Source: Immersiella caudata
Taxonomy: Eukaryota; Ascomycota; Sordariomycetes; Sordariales; Lasiosphaeriaceae
Length of the DNA: 64,000 bases
Assembly: GCA_030512335.1 (NCBI GenBank)
Contig: JAULSU010000002.1
Location: forward strand, 744,001 to 808,000
Reading direction: 5' to 3'
Shown: piece by piece, positions 11,062-23,077 of the stretch
Layout: every line of letters starts with the position of its first letter
Position numbering within the stretch: position 1 is the stretch's first letter
Translations under genes and position numbers: made by a program
Notes under the pieces: model-generated
Told to the model about the DNA's origin: nothing
The model's database searches: none
Seen by the model: the letters and a program-made list of their open reading frames with translations, nothing else

Positions 11062-14000
11062 CTAAAAGAACTTCGACAGTGCATTGCTCAAATCAATGAA
11101 GTCAACTGGCTTCGTGACGTAATCATTGAAGCCGGCCTGCACGCACTTCTCCTGGACGTCACTCATGACGTTAGCCGAGAGCGCAATGATGGGAAGCGGA
11201 GGATAGCCATTCCGTGCTTCCCACTCGCGGATCTCGCGGCAGGCTTGATACCCATCCTTGCGTGGCATGTGGAGGTCACACTATTGCACCCGTTAGCATA
11301 GTCATGACAACGACAGTCTCCAAGCAGAGAGGCTTACTAAGATGAACGAGTAATAACTGTGGACCCGCCCAAAGACCCGTTCCGTGCACTCGACACCGTC
11401 TGCCGCAATCTCGACGGCGACCCCAACCTTCTTGAGGTATTTCTGCAGGACCTTTTGATTGACGGGGTTATCTTCAACCAGCAGAACCTTGTACCCCTTG
11501 TTCCCCATGCGTTTCTCCATATCGATGTAACTCTGCTTCTGGTGCTCCACGAGCTTTTGCGCTGTCGATCTATTCCGGTCGATGCTCAGGTCGCGTTCCT
11601 TGGCCGGGTCGAAGATGACGGCGAACCGCGACGGCTTCACCGGCTTGTAAATGTACGTTACACGGGTTTCTGAAAGTATCTCCTCGTGCTTAGTGCCGGT
11701 CACAAGCTTCATGACCGCCTGACGCTGCACTGAATCGGAAAGGATGAGAATGGTTGCCTTGCCGGCCATCGTGGACCGCATGATCTCGTCCATCAGCTCG
11801 ATGATTTCCTCGGGAGATGGCAAATTGACGACTACGTGTGTGAAAAGCACCGGATCTTCGCCCCCAATCAGCCTTTGCGCCTCTTGCACTGACGCAAGCG
11901 CCGTGATCTGGTGCGGGATGTCCTTCGGGAGCGTCATCTCAATGTGTTTGGTGGTGGCTTCCCGGCTGTGCATCTGCGGGCAGATGATTAGGATGGAGTA
12001 TATTGGAGGCCGATATATATTGCTGTCGGTAGTTGCCCCTGGCGGAAGATTGTCGTTGATTTGTGTCGGTGTTGTTCCTGGTGAGCTTCTACCCGATGGC
12101 ATTTCGAGCTTCATCTGCGATAGATCTTGCCCACTGGCGCGCGCAGCCTCGCTGAAGCGCACCAGCCCAAAGTTGACCGACGATATCGACGAACGTTCTG
12201 TTGTTTGGGTGCGTCCGGAGTGCGCGGACTGCTCCGAGCTTCCGCTGGAGGCTACTGCTGGGGACCGAAAGCCTGGATCCGTAGTCGATGGGCTGGCTGT
12301 AGGCGTTCTGCGAAACGGAAGACCCGCAGGTAATTGCTCGCCCGGGAGGGACACATCTCGGATTAGCCCAGGTGTTTGTCGCGGAGGTGATGTCGTGTCG
12401 GGGTGGTCGTCTTCGGTGGGTAAGCTAAACTTTGCTGTAAAGGTGAATGTTGACCCCTTGTCCGGAACTGCAGTTCCAGTCATCCAACCCCCGTGGAGTT
12501 CTGCCAACTGTCGTGAAATCACCAACCCCAACCCGCTTCCTCCGTGTTGCCGAGTACTACTTCCGTCTATCTGGCTGAAGGGCTTGAAGATCAGCTCGGC
12601 CTCCTCCTTGGTAAACCCCCTACCAGTATCAATGATGGAGAACTCGAGCATGATTTCGTTCTCCTCTAGCTCTACCTTGTCTGGAACTGTTACTTTGCAT
12701 CTGCTGAACACCTCCCCTTGGCTGGTGAACTTTATGGCGTTGCCGATGACGTTGAGGAGAACCTGGCGGATCCTGACCTTGTCACCCTTCACCCATGCGG
12801 GGACGTCTTCCTCCACAACGTAATTCAGCTCCAGCCTCTTTGCGATGGCCATGGTAGACACGAGCTCGTTGACGTCTTCGATGAGGGACCGCGTATGGAA
12901 CCACTCGTAGTTCAACTTCATCATTCCGGCGTCAACTTTGGAAAGATCGAGGATGTCGTTTATGATCATGAGGAGACTATTGGCGCTGGTCTGAATCGTG
13001 TTTGTGTAGTCTCGCTGCTCCTCATTGAGCGCCGTATCCTGGAGGAAGCTGACCATCCCCGAAATTCCGATGAGTGGTGTTCTGATCTCGTGAGACATGT
13101 TGCTCAAGAATCGGCCCTTTGATTCCATTGCTTCCTTCAGCTTGGTCTCCAGTAGTTTCAAGTCGTTGATGTCTGTGGCAGAGCCAAAATACGAGCTGGC
13201 TCCGTTGCCAAAGTCCACATTGTCAATCTCGACGCATCGAATGAGATGCCAACGGTAGTCGCCCCCCTTGGAGCGCAGCCGAATCTCCGTGGTATATGAA
13301 AGTCGCCCGTTACTATCAGTCGAGACTTTGATGACCCCCTTCCTGGCAAGTTCAACAAGGTTGGCAGTGGGGAGCTCGTACACAGAGCCAGTGCTCGAGC
13401 TGTTATTTCGAGATAGAGCCTGGTGAATGCCCCGAACAGTGGCCCCGGAGACGGTTTGCACGGCTGTACCTGTCCCTGATGCCACCGAGATCTTCCCGAG
13501 AGATGCTGAGTGTTCATGTCCTTTTGGTTCGTTCTTAGCCCCCGGGCTAGGCGAACCTTCAAGAGGGACTCGACACTTGGCAAGGTCATCGGGATGCACA
13601 AAGTCCATGAATCCCACTCCAAGAACATCCTCAAAGCTTTGTCCCGTATACGAAAGCCACTGCTCATTTGCAAATGTGATTCCTTCGTCCTCTGTGGCGG
13701 TAAAAATAATCTGGGGAATCAGGTTCGCGAGGAGTCGGTGCTTGGCTTCGGATGCCTCTATCTCCTCCTGACGCGCCGCTCTCAGCTCCGCAATGTGCTG
13801 GTCGTGGATGTCCATGTAGGAGCCGAGGAATTGCAGAATGACGCCTCTCTTGTCCTTCGAGGCAACTGCTCGAGCGTAGAACCATCGGTACGCACCGTCG
13901 AAGCGTCGGATGCGTACCGTCCTGGAAAACTGCTCGCCGGTTCTGACAGACTGGCTCCAGGTACGAAGATACTCGCTCCTGTCGTCGGGGTGAATGCTGC

Positions 14001-17000
14001 CCCACGGATCGGCAGCGAGGTCACCAGAGGTCTGTCCACGGTAGGTTAGGAACCTGCTGTTTACCCACACTATCTCGCCGGTTTGCGGCAGAGCCACGAA
14101 GACGTGGGCGGGTAGTGAGTCGAGTATGAGCCCCTTCAGCCTGTCGGATGGCGGTGTCATCTCGCCCTGGGATACAGATCCACTCCTAGATGGTGCCCCC
14201 GGTTGCTGCATCCCTGGCACCCCCTTGCCTATTGTCGAGCTTGGCGTGAGCGACTGGAAGGTGGATGCGAAGTCGGCACCATACGAGTGAAGTTGTGTGT
14301 GGCGGTGCTGAGTTGCTTGGTTGGCGCTACCCGTTTTCTTCTGGCTCTCGGGTCCGAGCAGCTGGGAACCAGCGGTTCCCGTCTTCTCGTCCCTCGCTGC
14401 CGGTGTTGGATCCTTTTGCTGCTGTCCGCGCCGCTGCTGGGAGGGATTCGTTGGCGACTCCTCCAAACTCCGACGAACGGATTCCGAACTGCCAGACTGG
14501 AGTTCGGCAACGCCGGGACTGAGCATGCCTCCTGAAAGCCTCGTAGACGACCGCTTCTCACTGTTGGGGCTTTCTCTAGAGTTTCTCCTAGTTCTCTGAC
14601 CACCACTTCCTGTCGCTGGTTTAGGCTTGGTGCTGAAATAGCTATCGCCTCCTACAGGGGCTGGACTGGAAGATGTCACTCGCTTCTCCATGACAAATCC
14701 CAAGGCGGAAGGATCCCAATTCGGGGTCCCCGTGGGAGAGCCCGCTGCGCTGCGTGTCGGACCAGAGTACTCGCTCGGGCTGGTCATGCTTCCGCCCATG
14801 GACTCCCGCGAGACAATATCCTCGGCAGGGAAATATCCGAAAGAAGCGATCGCGCTCGCATCGGCAAGAGGCCGCCCGTCAGGGCCGAGAGCTCCAAACC
14901 CTGCCGTATGCGGTCTCCGTTTCTGAAGTCCACTGAGCTCAATCTCAAGGTTGGTGTAGTGGCGGCACAGCGAAAAGGAGGTGGCAAGATGCGGTGCGAG
15001 GTGTTCGAGTGAGTGGCGTAAATTTGAGGGATACGGAATGATGGGGCTCAGAACCGACAGAATGGCAATCGGGGCGTGCTTCTCCTTGGGTGGCGCGTCC
15101 AAAGGGTGATTAACGACTGTGGATGCGTCTCCAAACTTGCCTCGCGCAAACATTTTTTGTTCCATTAGGGCAGAATCCAGCTTGAAGGCCGGCGTAGGCT
15201 TTGACAGGAGCACGTGCGTAAGGGGAATGTGTAGCACCGTCCAAGAGTTATCGATACCGATGGCCTCGGGGGGTTTCATTGCGGTGTAGTCAGCCGGAGC
15301 TGGAGATGGGTTGAACGAGTCTTCGTCGACCATGGCATCGGTGAAAAAGGGGTTGTCTGCGGGCTCCGGGCGGATCGCCGGGGACGGGGCTGGAGATTGT
15401 GACCAGGGAGACGGCGGCGTTTGTTCATATTCCTCATACCTGGGGGTCACAGGACGTGGGTTCTCCTCGTCCATTATGGATGAAACTCCTGCTTTCTTGT
15501 CGGCAACCTGACCTTTGGAAGATCGACCGGCCGATGGGGACAGTTTTGCGTTTCCCAGAAGCGTCGAGAGCTTCGACGTCGAATCAGATCGTGGCTTTCT
15601 AATTCGTTTTCTCCCGCTTCCAGGCGAACGGCTACGGCCCGATGACTTCGGATGAAAGGGCTTTTGCTCTGCCGATGTCCCGTCGAGGTAGGGGTAAGAC
15701 CGAGTAAGTGCAACAACCCGTCCTCGTTCCAAAACCCGAACAACACCATTGTGGTCGATAAGGGGGTCAGCTTCGTAGTCAAGTGCCTGAAGGACATCCA
15801 GCACCTTTCCTTGCCCCTCCCGACGAGCGGAAAACGGGGCCTCCCAACTGGGTATTTCTTGTCGTTCTTCCAAGGCGTCATGTTCCTCTAGCGCCTGGCG
15901 ATTGAGAGTTGCTGGCGCATCCCCGTCTCCGCCAATATTATGTGCCGCAGAGGTGCCTGGGTGTGTAGTTTTGCTTCTTGGCATGTTCGGTCGACGTAAA
16001 TTCGAAGGGGTCCGGTCATCCGCCGCCTTTCTGTCCATCTTGTCCTCATACGCGGTGAAGGAATGCCTGCTCTGGAGCGAGGGCCTCACCGACCGTTTGT
16101 CTTTTGGCGGTTCACCCAGAGAGGGGGCCTCAGGGGTTTCGTCGGCACTGCTCGGGATCATACTTGAACCCCTTGCCAAGTACCCTACACTGAGATCATC
16201 CTCCCGATGGACGTTGTATGTTGCTTTTTGGCCCCACGGGACGTTCTCAATGTCCGTCGAATCGGCAGGGACGGCCAGAGTCACTCTCTCAGCTCGATAG
16301 ACCTCGACCATGATCTGGACAACCGTATGCCACCATGCATCGAGACCAGGCTCTGCCGACAGCATCAATGACATGTCATAGAGATTAGGAGACGGAAACT
16401 CGTGCTGCTCTGGTGGACAGGTATGGCCGGGGGGCAGGAAGGTCATCGCTGAGGCCGGAGTTGAGGGGCTGGATGCAAAATTATCGAGCCCTAGCCGGTT
16501 CTCGAAGGTAGAATGATGTGGACCGGCCGGCGTGGTGGTAGGCGACAGCGTGGTGAACGGTTGGTGGACCGAATGCTGAATGTAGGCTGGTGGTGTCATG
16601 CGCGGGAAGGGATATGACGGGGTCCTGGCGGTGCTGGGGCCGGGCGTGGTGCCTCCCCGGATGGTGTTGCCGGATTCGGTCGAGCTCGTCAGGGGCTCCG
16701 AGCCGGGCCGGAGCGGAGGTGACACGGAGCATTCTTCCTGGATAGGAGAGATGCGGGCCGGGCCCGGGCCGGGCGGGGTCATCTCGCGCATCGGTGGGTC
16801 TCGGTTTTCCATCTGGCGAGCAAGATTCTCACGATACTGACTCAGCTGGCGCTGGGCGTCCCCCGAGTCCATTTCCGCTGCCTTGTCGGTCCTGCTCCGG
16901 CCATGATATTCGGCCGCGGGGGCCCGGGATGGCGGCGCGGGAGCCTTGGGGACGTCCCGGAAGGCGATCGTCTTCCGCTCAGCCGCTGGCTGCGAGCCAA

Positions 17001-17055
17001 CTTCGGCGTGGTTAAACGGCGTTGTCCCTTTGCCTCCGTCCGTCACGCCGGTCAT
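11062..17055 (-). CDS. Hybrid histidine kinase, GAF-PAS-PAS-HisKA-HATPase-REC
   Basis: Sensor kinase that should autophosphorylate on His and pass phosphate through its own receiver to an HPt protein in the fungal phosphorelay. Exons are 17055-11338 and 11280-11062 (1,978 aa). The 57-nt intron (GTAAGC, GCTAAC, AATAG) joins SFIL to CDLHMPRKDG. The order is: a disordered N-terminus; a GAF-like region in pieces (about 220-290, 425-460, 600-705) separated by low-complexity inserts; a disordered linker; PAS/PAC 1 (about 975-1090); PAS/PAC 2 (about 1105-1265); HisKA with the H-box MSHEIRTP (His1322); HATPase with N box, DTGRGF and GGSGLGL; a linker; and REC with LLVEDN, Asp1908 and Lys in VTKPVD. 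The C-terminus is complete. The tandem PAS plus GAF layout resembles S. pombe Mak1/Phk3-type kinases; the exact fungal HK group is not certain. It is probably cytoplasmic, as I see no membrane segments. Confidence 0.93.
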
Positions 17056-19900
17056 TTAGTTGCCGAGCAATTTTGCGTGTGATGGTCAGCGGCCCGGCAC
17101 CCCTGACCCGACCGTGGCGGTTGAGCAGACAAATATGACGCGGTGTGTTGCTTCTCTATCTTTCTCTGTGCGTCTCTTGCGTGCCCTCACGAATCTCTTA
17201 CACTCTCGGTGGGCACAGGGGCGTTGGCATCAGGCGCCGTCTGGGGCAAAAATGGGACGGAAAAAAATAGACCCAATGACGTCGACGCTGCTGGGCGGAA
17301 TAGTCTCGGGTCACTGCAGAACGAAGACGTGGCGTAGTGTCGCGTATCGCACGCTTAAGGGACCCGCCGCGCCGCGCCGCTGAGGTGTGTGAAGTGGTGT
17401 CAAAGTGTAGACAGCAGGGAGTGACGGCAGTGGAAACAAACGGTCGATGGCGAGAGCCAGATTCGTTTCGTCTGAGGCTGTTTTCTGGAGCGGATGGGGC
17501 GCAGGCAGCGGGAGCGGTAAGGTAAGGTAGCGGCGGCAGGCAAATGCAGCGCGGACCGCAACTTGTCGGAATGAGGCAGGCGTGGCCAGCGGTATGGGGT
17601 CGTCGCGGTGCGTGTCGGCAGTACGGAGCACGAAGCACAGAACTTGCAACTCGCAGGAATCGCGTAGGCAGCACACCAGTACCTTCTTGCTTGCTTGCTG
17701 TGACGGAGCCGAAGCTGTGGGTTCGGGAGTGGGTAGACGGAATCCGCGCGGATGGACGTGTTCGATGGAGAAAGTTGGCAAACGAACCCCAATATTCCTA
17801 AAAAGGGGACTATGACGTTGACGGCCCTCGCGCGGCGGCGGCCACCGGGTTGAGACGGAGCGAGCGGGCACAATGGAATGGTGAATTTGGAACCGCCTCC
17901 TTCAGCCCTCGACAACTGCTGTTGTCTGTCTCCTGTCGAGCTGCAGAAGGCAAACAACTAGAAACCCCTCAATGGCAATTCAACACATGGATCCAACCCT
18001 CGAGGCTCGAGCAGAGGCAGGTTTCTCTCATCGGGTGAGAACTGAGCATATTGGGTTGCCGATTCGCATTCGCAATTCCTGGATTTCCTAGAGGCGGGCG
18101 CATTGGTCGGTTCCGACAACCAAGACCGGCTAGGTCCTGCCCTGCTTCCAACTTCCATCCCTCCATTGTGCCGCCGCCGTGGATGATGGCTTTGCCTTGG
18201 CTGCCTTACCTTACACGACAGCAGACGTGAATCAGAGGGATTAGGGGTCTGCGACGTGCGGGATGATGCGTGTGGCACATCTCCCGCTTTTTACACTACA
18301 AGTCCTCTGCAGCAGGTGGTGATGATGAGGGGCACGAGTTGTCGTCGGCATCCCGCTTTGAGAAAACCACATTTCTGGGTCTGCCTTCATTACTGGCTGC
18401 CTTGCCCGAGCCCCAATCTCCTATGCAATGATCGACATGGAAGGTGAGAACGCCTCGTCTCCTCACCGAGCAGGCGTCAGCTCGTGCGCAGAGCAGAGAC
18501 GTCCGTCCAGGCAGAACAGCCGGTCGAATTCCTCTGTCTGAATGGAAGACGCCCTCCGCATACAGGGCAGCCAGCCAAAAACTGAGCAATGTGGCAGAGG
18601 GCGAAAGGTCGAGTCCCCTGGGTGGTCGGGGCGAGGACCGAAACGCTGGAAACCCCCATGCCAGCGCATGACCAACTTTGGGCGGCTTTTCGATTTAGTG
18701 GAGAACTACGTCATAGGTGCCCAGGGTGCATGTTCGATGGGGGCAGGAACGGATCAGATGCAACGGTGTAATTGGTGGAGGAGGGGCCCTCAGCTTGACG
18801 CCAATGCCAATTCTCGTGGCTGAACCATCTGGCTAACCGGCAAAAGCAGGAGCAAAGCAAAGGCCCCAGCTCCAACCCTAACCCTTAGTTAGCCGCCAGA
18901 TGCGAAAGTCCGTTTTTCCCATCGCCGAAGCAAATCTTCGATTCGGGCGGGACGGCACACCCCCCGGAGATTGCGGATCGCTGGCTCTGATCCAAGGCCC
19001 CGAAAGTCGGCACGGACGGATCACTAAGTTGGCTCCGGTGGCTGGCAGCGCTCTGATAGGAAAAAGTTTGATCATGAGCTCATACAACGCGTACCATTAT
19101 GGCCAAGAGAACACTGTTTCGTCCTTTATTTGTTGACGCGGTTCATTTTGTGCGTTGGATCCACCCACCTGACTTGGAGAATCGCACCGTGCTGATACTT
19201 GCCCCCACACCCACGGGATGCTGCGGCCTCATTTGGCAGTGCGCGTCCAGGTTGGCCTTGCGAGTATCCGTACAGAGCCTCTTCTTTGAAGAAAGGGTTC
19301 CCTTGTTCCGTACGACGCGGCCATGTTTTGTTTCCGTTTGCGGCTGACTGTCAGAGCGGCTCGATCATCTGCCAGTGGTGAGGGCTGAGTTCGCTTAAAA
19401 ACGAGGGTCCTACGGGACGGGGCAAGAAATTTGATGGCACGCGGAAGCTGAGAAACCCCTAAGTTGGTATAAGAGATTCCCCTACGCCGGTAGGGTGTAC
19501 CTGTATATGCATGGTGGTTTGTCAATTCTCGAGAGTCCGGGGATGGCTGGAGAAGCGGCCTCAAGCTAAATCTGAGAGGACCGGCTGAACGAACATATCA
19601 TCATCTCACAGTATGGACATTCTTGACACACAAGTTAAAGTGTCTACGAATGAGAGCTTTCTCCACTGTCGCTGAACCAACGGCACCGGAAGGGTTCGGT
19701 CGTGAGCCATCGCGGTACAACTCCCAGACCATCCAATTGGCGTGCGGGTTGCAACTGGAGGGGTCAACCCCACCAAACTGGTTATTTGTGGGGCGACCTC
19801 TACCCGCTGGGTGCGAGGCTGCTAATCTTCCGACTTCAGGCAGCCTCGCGAATCTCGCCAGTTCTCACCATCGAAACACAACTCCCGAAAACCGCCCACC
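17056..19900. promoter_or_regulatory. Divergent intergenic region between the PAS kinase and SSL1
   Basis: About 2.8 kb separates the start of the minus-strand kinase from the start of SSL1. On the minus strand the part nearest the kinase (17060-17900) is C/T-rich, as expected for its leader, and has several short upstream open frames with no recognisable product. A double telomere-type motif lies at 18874-18887. I find no supportable gene. Confidence 0.5.
18874..18887 (-). repeat. Interstitial telomere-type motif (CCCTAA, two copies)
   Basis: AACCCTAACCCTTA reads as two TTAGGG units on the minus strand. Two units are too few to mark a former chromosome end. In fungi such telobox-like motifs can be sites for Myb-type promoter factors. 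It lies about 1 kb upstream of SSL1. Confidence 0.5.
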
Positions 19901-21408
19901 ATGGCCGACTCCGACGGCGAGTATGTCGAGGACATGTCCGACGACGAGCTCGTCGGAAACCGCGGGGCATCAGCAGTCGATAGCAACTATGGAACGCGAT
20001 CAAAAGGCGGTCGCGGCGGAAAAGAAAAAGGCGACCCGAAAAAGGGCAAAGGCGGCGCGAGGAAAGCGGCTTGGGAAGACATTCAACGCTCGTGGGAGGA
20101 TGTCGTCGAAGCTGCAGATGGAAGTCTGCTCTCGGTGGCCAACCTCGAGGCCGAAAAGCGCCGTCGCTTGCTCAAAGACACGACCCCAGTCCAGCGCGGC
20201 ATCATCAGGCATTTGATGCTGGTGCTGGACATGAGTTTCTCCATGGCTGAAAAGGACCTCCTTCCAAATCGTTACCGCCTCACCCTAGACTATGCAATCG
20301 ACTTCGCCCGGGAATATTTTGAACAGAACCCCATCAGCCAGCTGGGCATCGTGGGAATGCGCGACGGAATCGCGGTGCGCGTCAGCGACATGAGCGGCAA
20401 CCCGACAGATCATATTGAAAAGCTTGAGGGCTGGCGAGAAAAAGAGGAACCTCAGGGAAACCCCAGTCTTCAAAACGCCTTGGAGATGTGCCGCGGGGCT
20501 CTGTTGTAGGTGGACCAGGCTTGATGCGGTCTACACCGCGTCTACAGAGCTCTATCAAGGGATCAGGTAGCTAATATAGACCCAGTCATACCCCAACCCA
20601 CGGCACTCGAGAAGTGCTAATAGTCCACGGGTCGAGATTCTCAAGCGACCCCGGCGAGATCGACGACACCATCGCCAACCTAATCGGCGACCGCATCCGC
20701 GTCTCCGTGATCGGCCTGTCCGCTCAAGTCGCTCTCTGCGCCGAAATCTGCTCCCGCACCAACGGCGGCGAGACAGGACGCTACAACGTCGCCTTGCACG
20801 AGCAAAACTTCCGCGAACTCCTCCTATCCGCTACCACCCCGCCTGTCACACATGCCTCCGAGCAAAAGAACGCCAGTCTCATCATGATGGGCTTCCCCAG
20901 CCGCGCCGTCGCCTCAGCCGACCATATCAGCCTCTGCGCCTGCCACCACCGCCCAACCCGCGAAGGATACGCTTGCACCCGCTGCAACACCAAAGTCTGC
21001 CGTCTCCCCTCTGAATGCCCCGTGTGCGGCTTAACCCTCGTGCTTAGCACCCACCTCGCCCGCTCCTACCACCATCTCTTCCCCCTCCGCACGTGGGTGG
21101 AAGTATCCTGGGCCGAAGCCGTCAAGTCCGTCGCCTGTTTCGCATGTCAAACCGCCTTACCAACCATACAAAAGGGGAAAGCAAAAGAGAAAACGAAAGC
21201 AGTCGTGTCCGCCGTTCCGTCTCTCCCCGAGCCGAAGGGAGTTAGCGAGAGCGGAAGATATGCCTGTCCTGCGTGCGGACACCACTTTTGCATTGAATGC
21301 GATGTCTACTCGCACGAGATATTACACAACTGTCCTGGCTGTCAGTCTGACACGAGGGGGCAAGTGACGGTGGAGTCGAATGGGACGGCGATGGAAGTAG
21401 ATTCGTAA
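19901..21408 (+). CDS. SSL1: TFIIH core subunit SSL1 (p44)
   Basis: Subunit of the TFIIH core, which acts in promoter opening by RNA polymerase II and in nucleotide excision repair; p44 contacts and stimulates the XPD/Rad3 helicase. Exons 19901-20505 and 20586-21408 encode 475 aa. The 80-nt intron (GTAGGT donor, CCCAG acceptor) joins to give GALFHTPTHGTREVLIV, the strongly conserved family sequence at this point. There is a basic N-terminal tail (about 1-85), then a VWA domain starting near residue 95 (LMLVLDMSFSM, then IGIVGMRDG-like and NPSLQNALEM segments). The C-terminal cysteine-rich part has a C4 zinc finger (CACHHRP, YACTRCNTKVC, CPVC) and a final RING-like element (YACPACGHHFCIECD and CPGCQ). 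The start has a good context, CACCATGG. It is convergent with HPPD, with 415 nt between the stops. Confidence 0.96.
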
Positions 21409-21823
21409 TATGCGAAGCTCTCATGTAAGTTGTTGTCTATGGCGTATTACAGGTGCTTAAGAGCGGGATTTGGAGTACTGTGAAAAGTGTTTTTGGGAAG
21501 CATGGGGTTGGAGTTATCGGCGTTAATTTGTCTTCGATGCCAGCGTATCTGATAGCTGCGACGAGGGACAAAATACAATGGGTGAATACCAAAGAACTTC
21601 ATGGGACGGATCTCTCATCGCCTATTTCGATAGAGGAAGGCATTTATTGCATCATCAAACATTAGCTTGATATTGGTGATATCATTGCGTGCCCACAACA
21701 AATGGGAGCATGCACACCGGACGATAGCCAGCTCCCTTTCATACATCATGAACTGCGTATCCAAAAGCATCGCTTGCCTCCCACGCAATAAGATAAATAC
21801 ATGCCATCGCTATGCTCTGAGGT
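21409..21823. other. Convergent 3' region of SSL1 and HPPD
   Basis: A 415-nt gap between two converging stop codons. It is AT-richer than the flanking coding sequence, as expected for 3' UTRs, and holds no supportable gene. Confidence 0.6.
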
Positions 21824-23077
21824 TTACAGATTGCCACGCTCGGCCTGCTCTCTCTCAATAGCCTCAAACAGACTCTTGAAGTTACCCGCGCCGAATCCCT
21901 CAAACTGGTTCCGCTGGATAATCTCAATGAACACTGTCGGCCGATCCATGAGCGGCTTGGTAAACAGCTGGAGGAGGTATCCCTGCTCGTCGTAGTCAAT
22001 GAGGATATTGAGTCTCTCAATCGTGTCAAACTCCTCCTGCAGCTCCCAGTTGCGACGCTCGGTGCGCAGCCGCTTCCGCATGGTATCGTAATAGGTGGAC
22101 GGTACGTTGATGAACTCGACGCCACGAGCGCGCATAGCGCCGACAGTGGCGATGATATCGTTGGTGAGGAGGGCGATATGCTGGACACCGGGGCCAGAGT
22201 TGAAGAGGACATACTCCTCGATCTGTGACTTCTTCTTACCCGGGGCCGGCTCGTTGATAGGCATCTTGACGACGTTGTTGGCGCTTGCCATGACGATGCT
22301 GTTGAGAGCGCTGAACTCAGTGCTGATCTGGCTGTCATCGACGGACCAGAAGCGGTGGAATGACAGACACTGCTCGTAGAAGGCGCAGGCTGAGACCATC
22401 TCGTTCCAGTCCTGGTTGCCGACGCAGTGGTCGATGCGCGCGAGCTCGACGCTGGGGAGAGCGACAGTGGCCGGGCTAGGAGCTGCAGCGCGGAAGCCGG
22501 GGAGAAAGGGTCCCTTGTAGCTCACACGTGAGATGAGAGTGTGGGTGGTATCTCCATAAGTGCGGATCACCGCCGTCCGAACAGATCCGTACTGCTTGTC
22601 GATGAAAGTGGTCGGTGGCTGGACGGCATCAGCGCCCTCGGCCACAGCCTTCTCGTAGACGCCATCGACGCTGTCTACCTCGAAGGCGACATCCTTCACG
22701 GCGTCGCCATGCTTCTCGAGGTGCTCGTGGACCTCGCGGAGAAGGTCTCTCTCCGCGGGCGAGATGAGGTGGTCTTCCGGCAGGTGCTTGCCAGACCGAA
22801 TCGGGGACGTGAAGACGAAGCGGACAAGTCCGTTGCCCACCACGTAGGAGGCGATGTACCGGCTGCCGGTCTCGAGCCCGCGGTAGGCGATGGTCTTGAA
22901 TCCAAAGAGGTTGTTGTAGTACGCGGCTGCCTGTTTGGCGTTGCCAACGTACCAGGTTACGTGGTCGTAGCCATTGAAGTTGTTGCCGGGGGCCTGGACG
23001 GCGTAGTCCGCCGCCTCAGACGTAGGGGAATATGCGTCTGGGGATACTTGGGACTCCGAGATGGCAGACGGTGACAT
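21824..23077 (-). CDS. hpd: 4-hydroxyphenylpyruvate dioxygenase
   Basis: Fe(II)-dependent, non-haem dioxygenase that converts 4-hydroxyphenylpyruvate to homogentisate, the second step of tyrosine breakdown and the source of pyomelanin precursors. It is a single exon of 417 aa, a usual length for fungal HPPD. Two vicinal-oxygen-chelate domains are visible: N-terminal (about 35-185, YDHVTWYVGNAKQAAAYY) and C-terminal catalytic (about 210-390). The metal triad is His217 (ARIDHCVGN), His300 (GVQHIAL) and Glu385 (VFIEIIQR). The C-terminal gating helix, with FEGFGAGNFKSLFEAIE, is intact. A GTG two codons upstream is in frame, but ATG at 23077 is the natural start. No homogentisate-pathway genes are next to it here; instead a TTC36-like gene lies head-to-head. 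Confidence 0.97.
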   Translation of the reverse strand: MSPSAISESQVSPDAYSPTSEAADYAVQAPGNNFNGYDHVTWYVGNAKQAAAYYNNLFGFKTIAYRGLETGSRYIASYVVGNGLVRFVFTSPIRSGKHLPEDHLISPAERDLLREVHEHLEKHGDAVKDVAFEVDSVDGVYEKAVAEGADAVQPPTTFIDKQYGSVRTAVIRTYGDTTHTLISRVSYKGPFLPGFRAAAPSPATVALPSVELARIDHCVGNQDWNEMVSACAFYEQCLSFHRFWSVDDSQISTEFSALNSIVMASANNVVKMPINEPAPGKKKSQIEEYVLFNSGPGVQHIALLTNDIIATVGAMRARGVEFINVPSTYYDTMRKRLRTERRNWELQEEFDTIERLNILIDYDEQGYLLQLFTKPLMDRPTVFIEIIQRNQFEGFGAGNFKSLFEAIEREQAERGNL

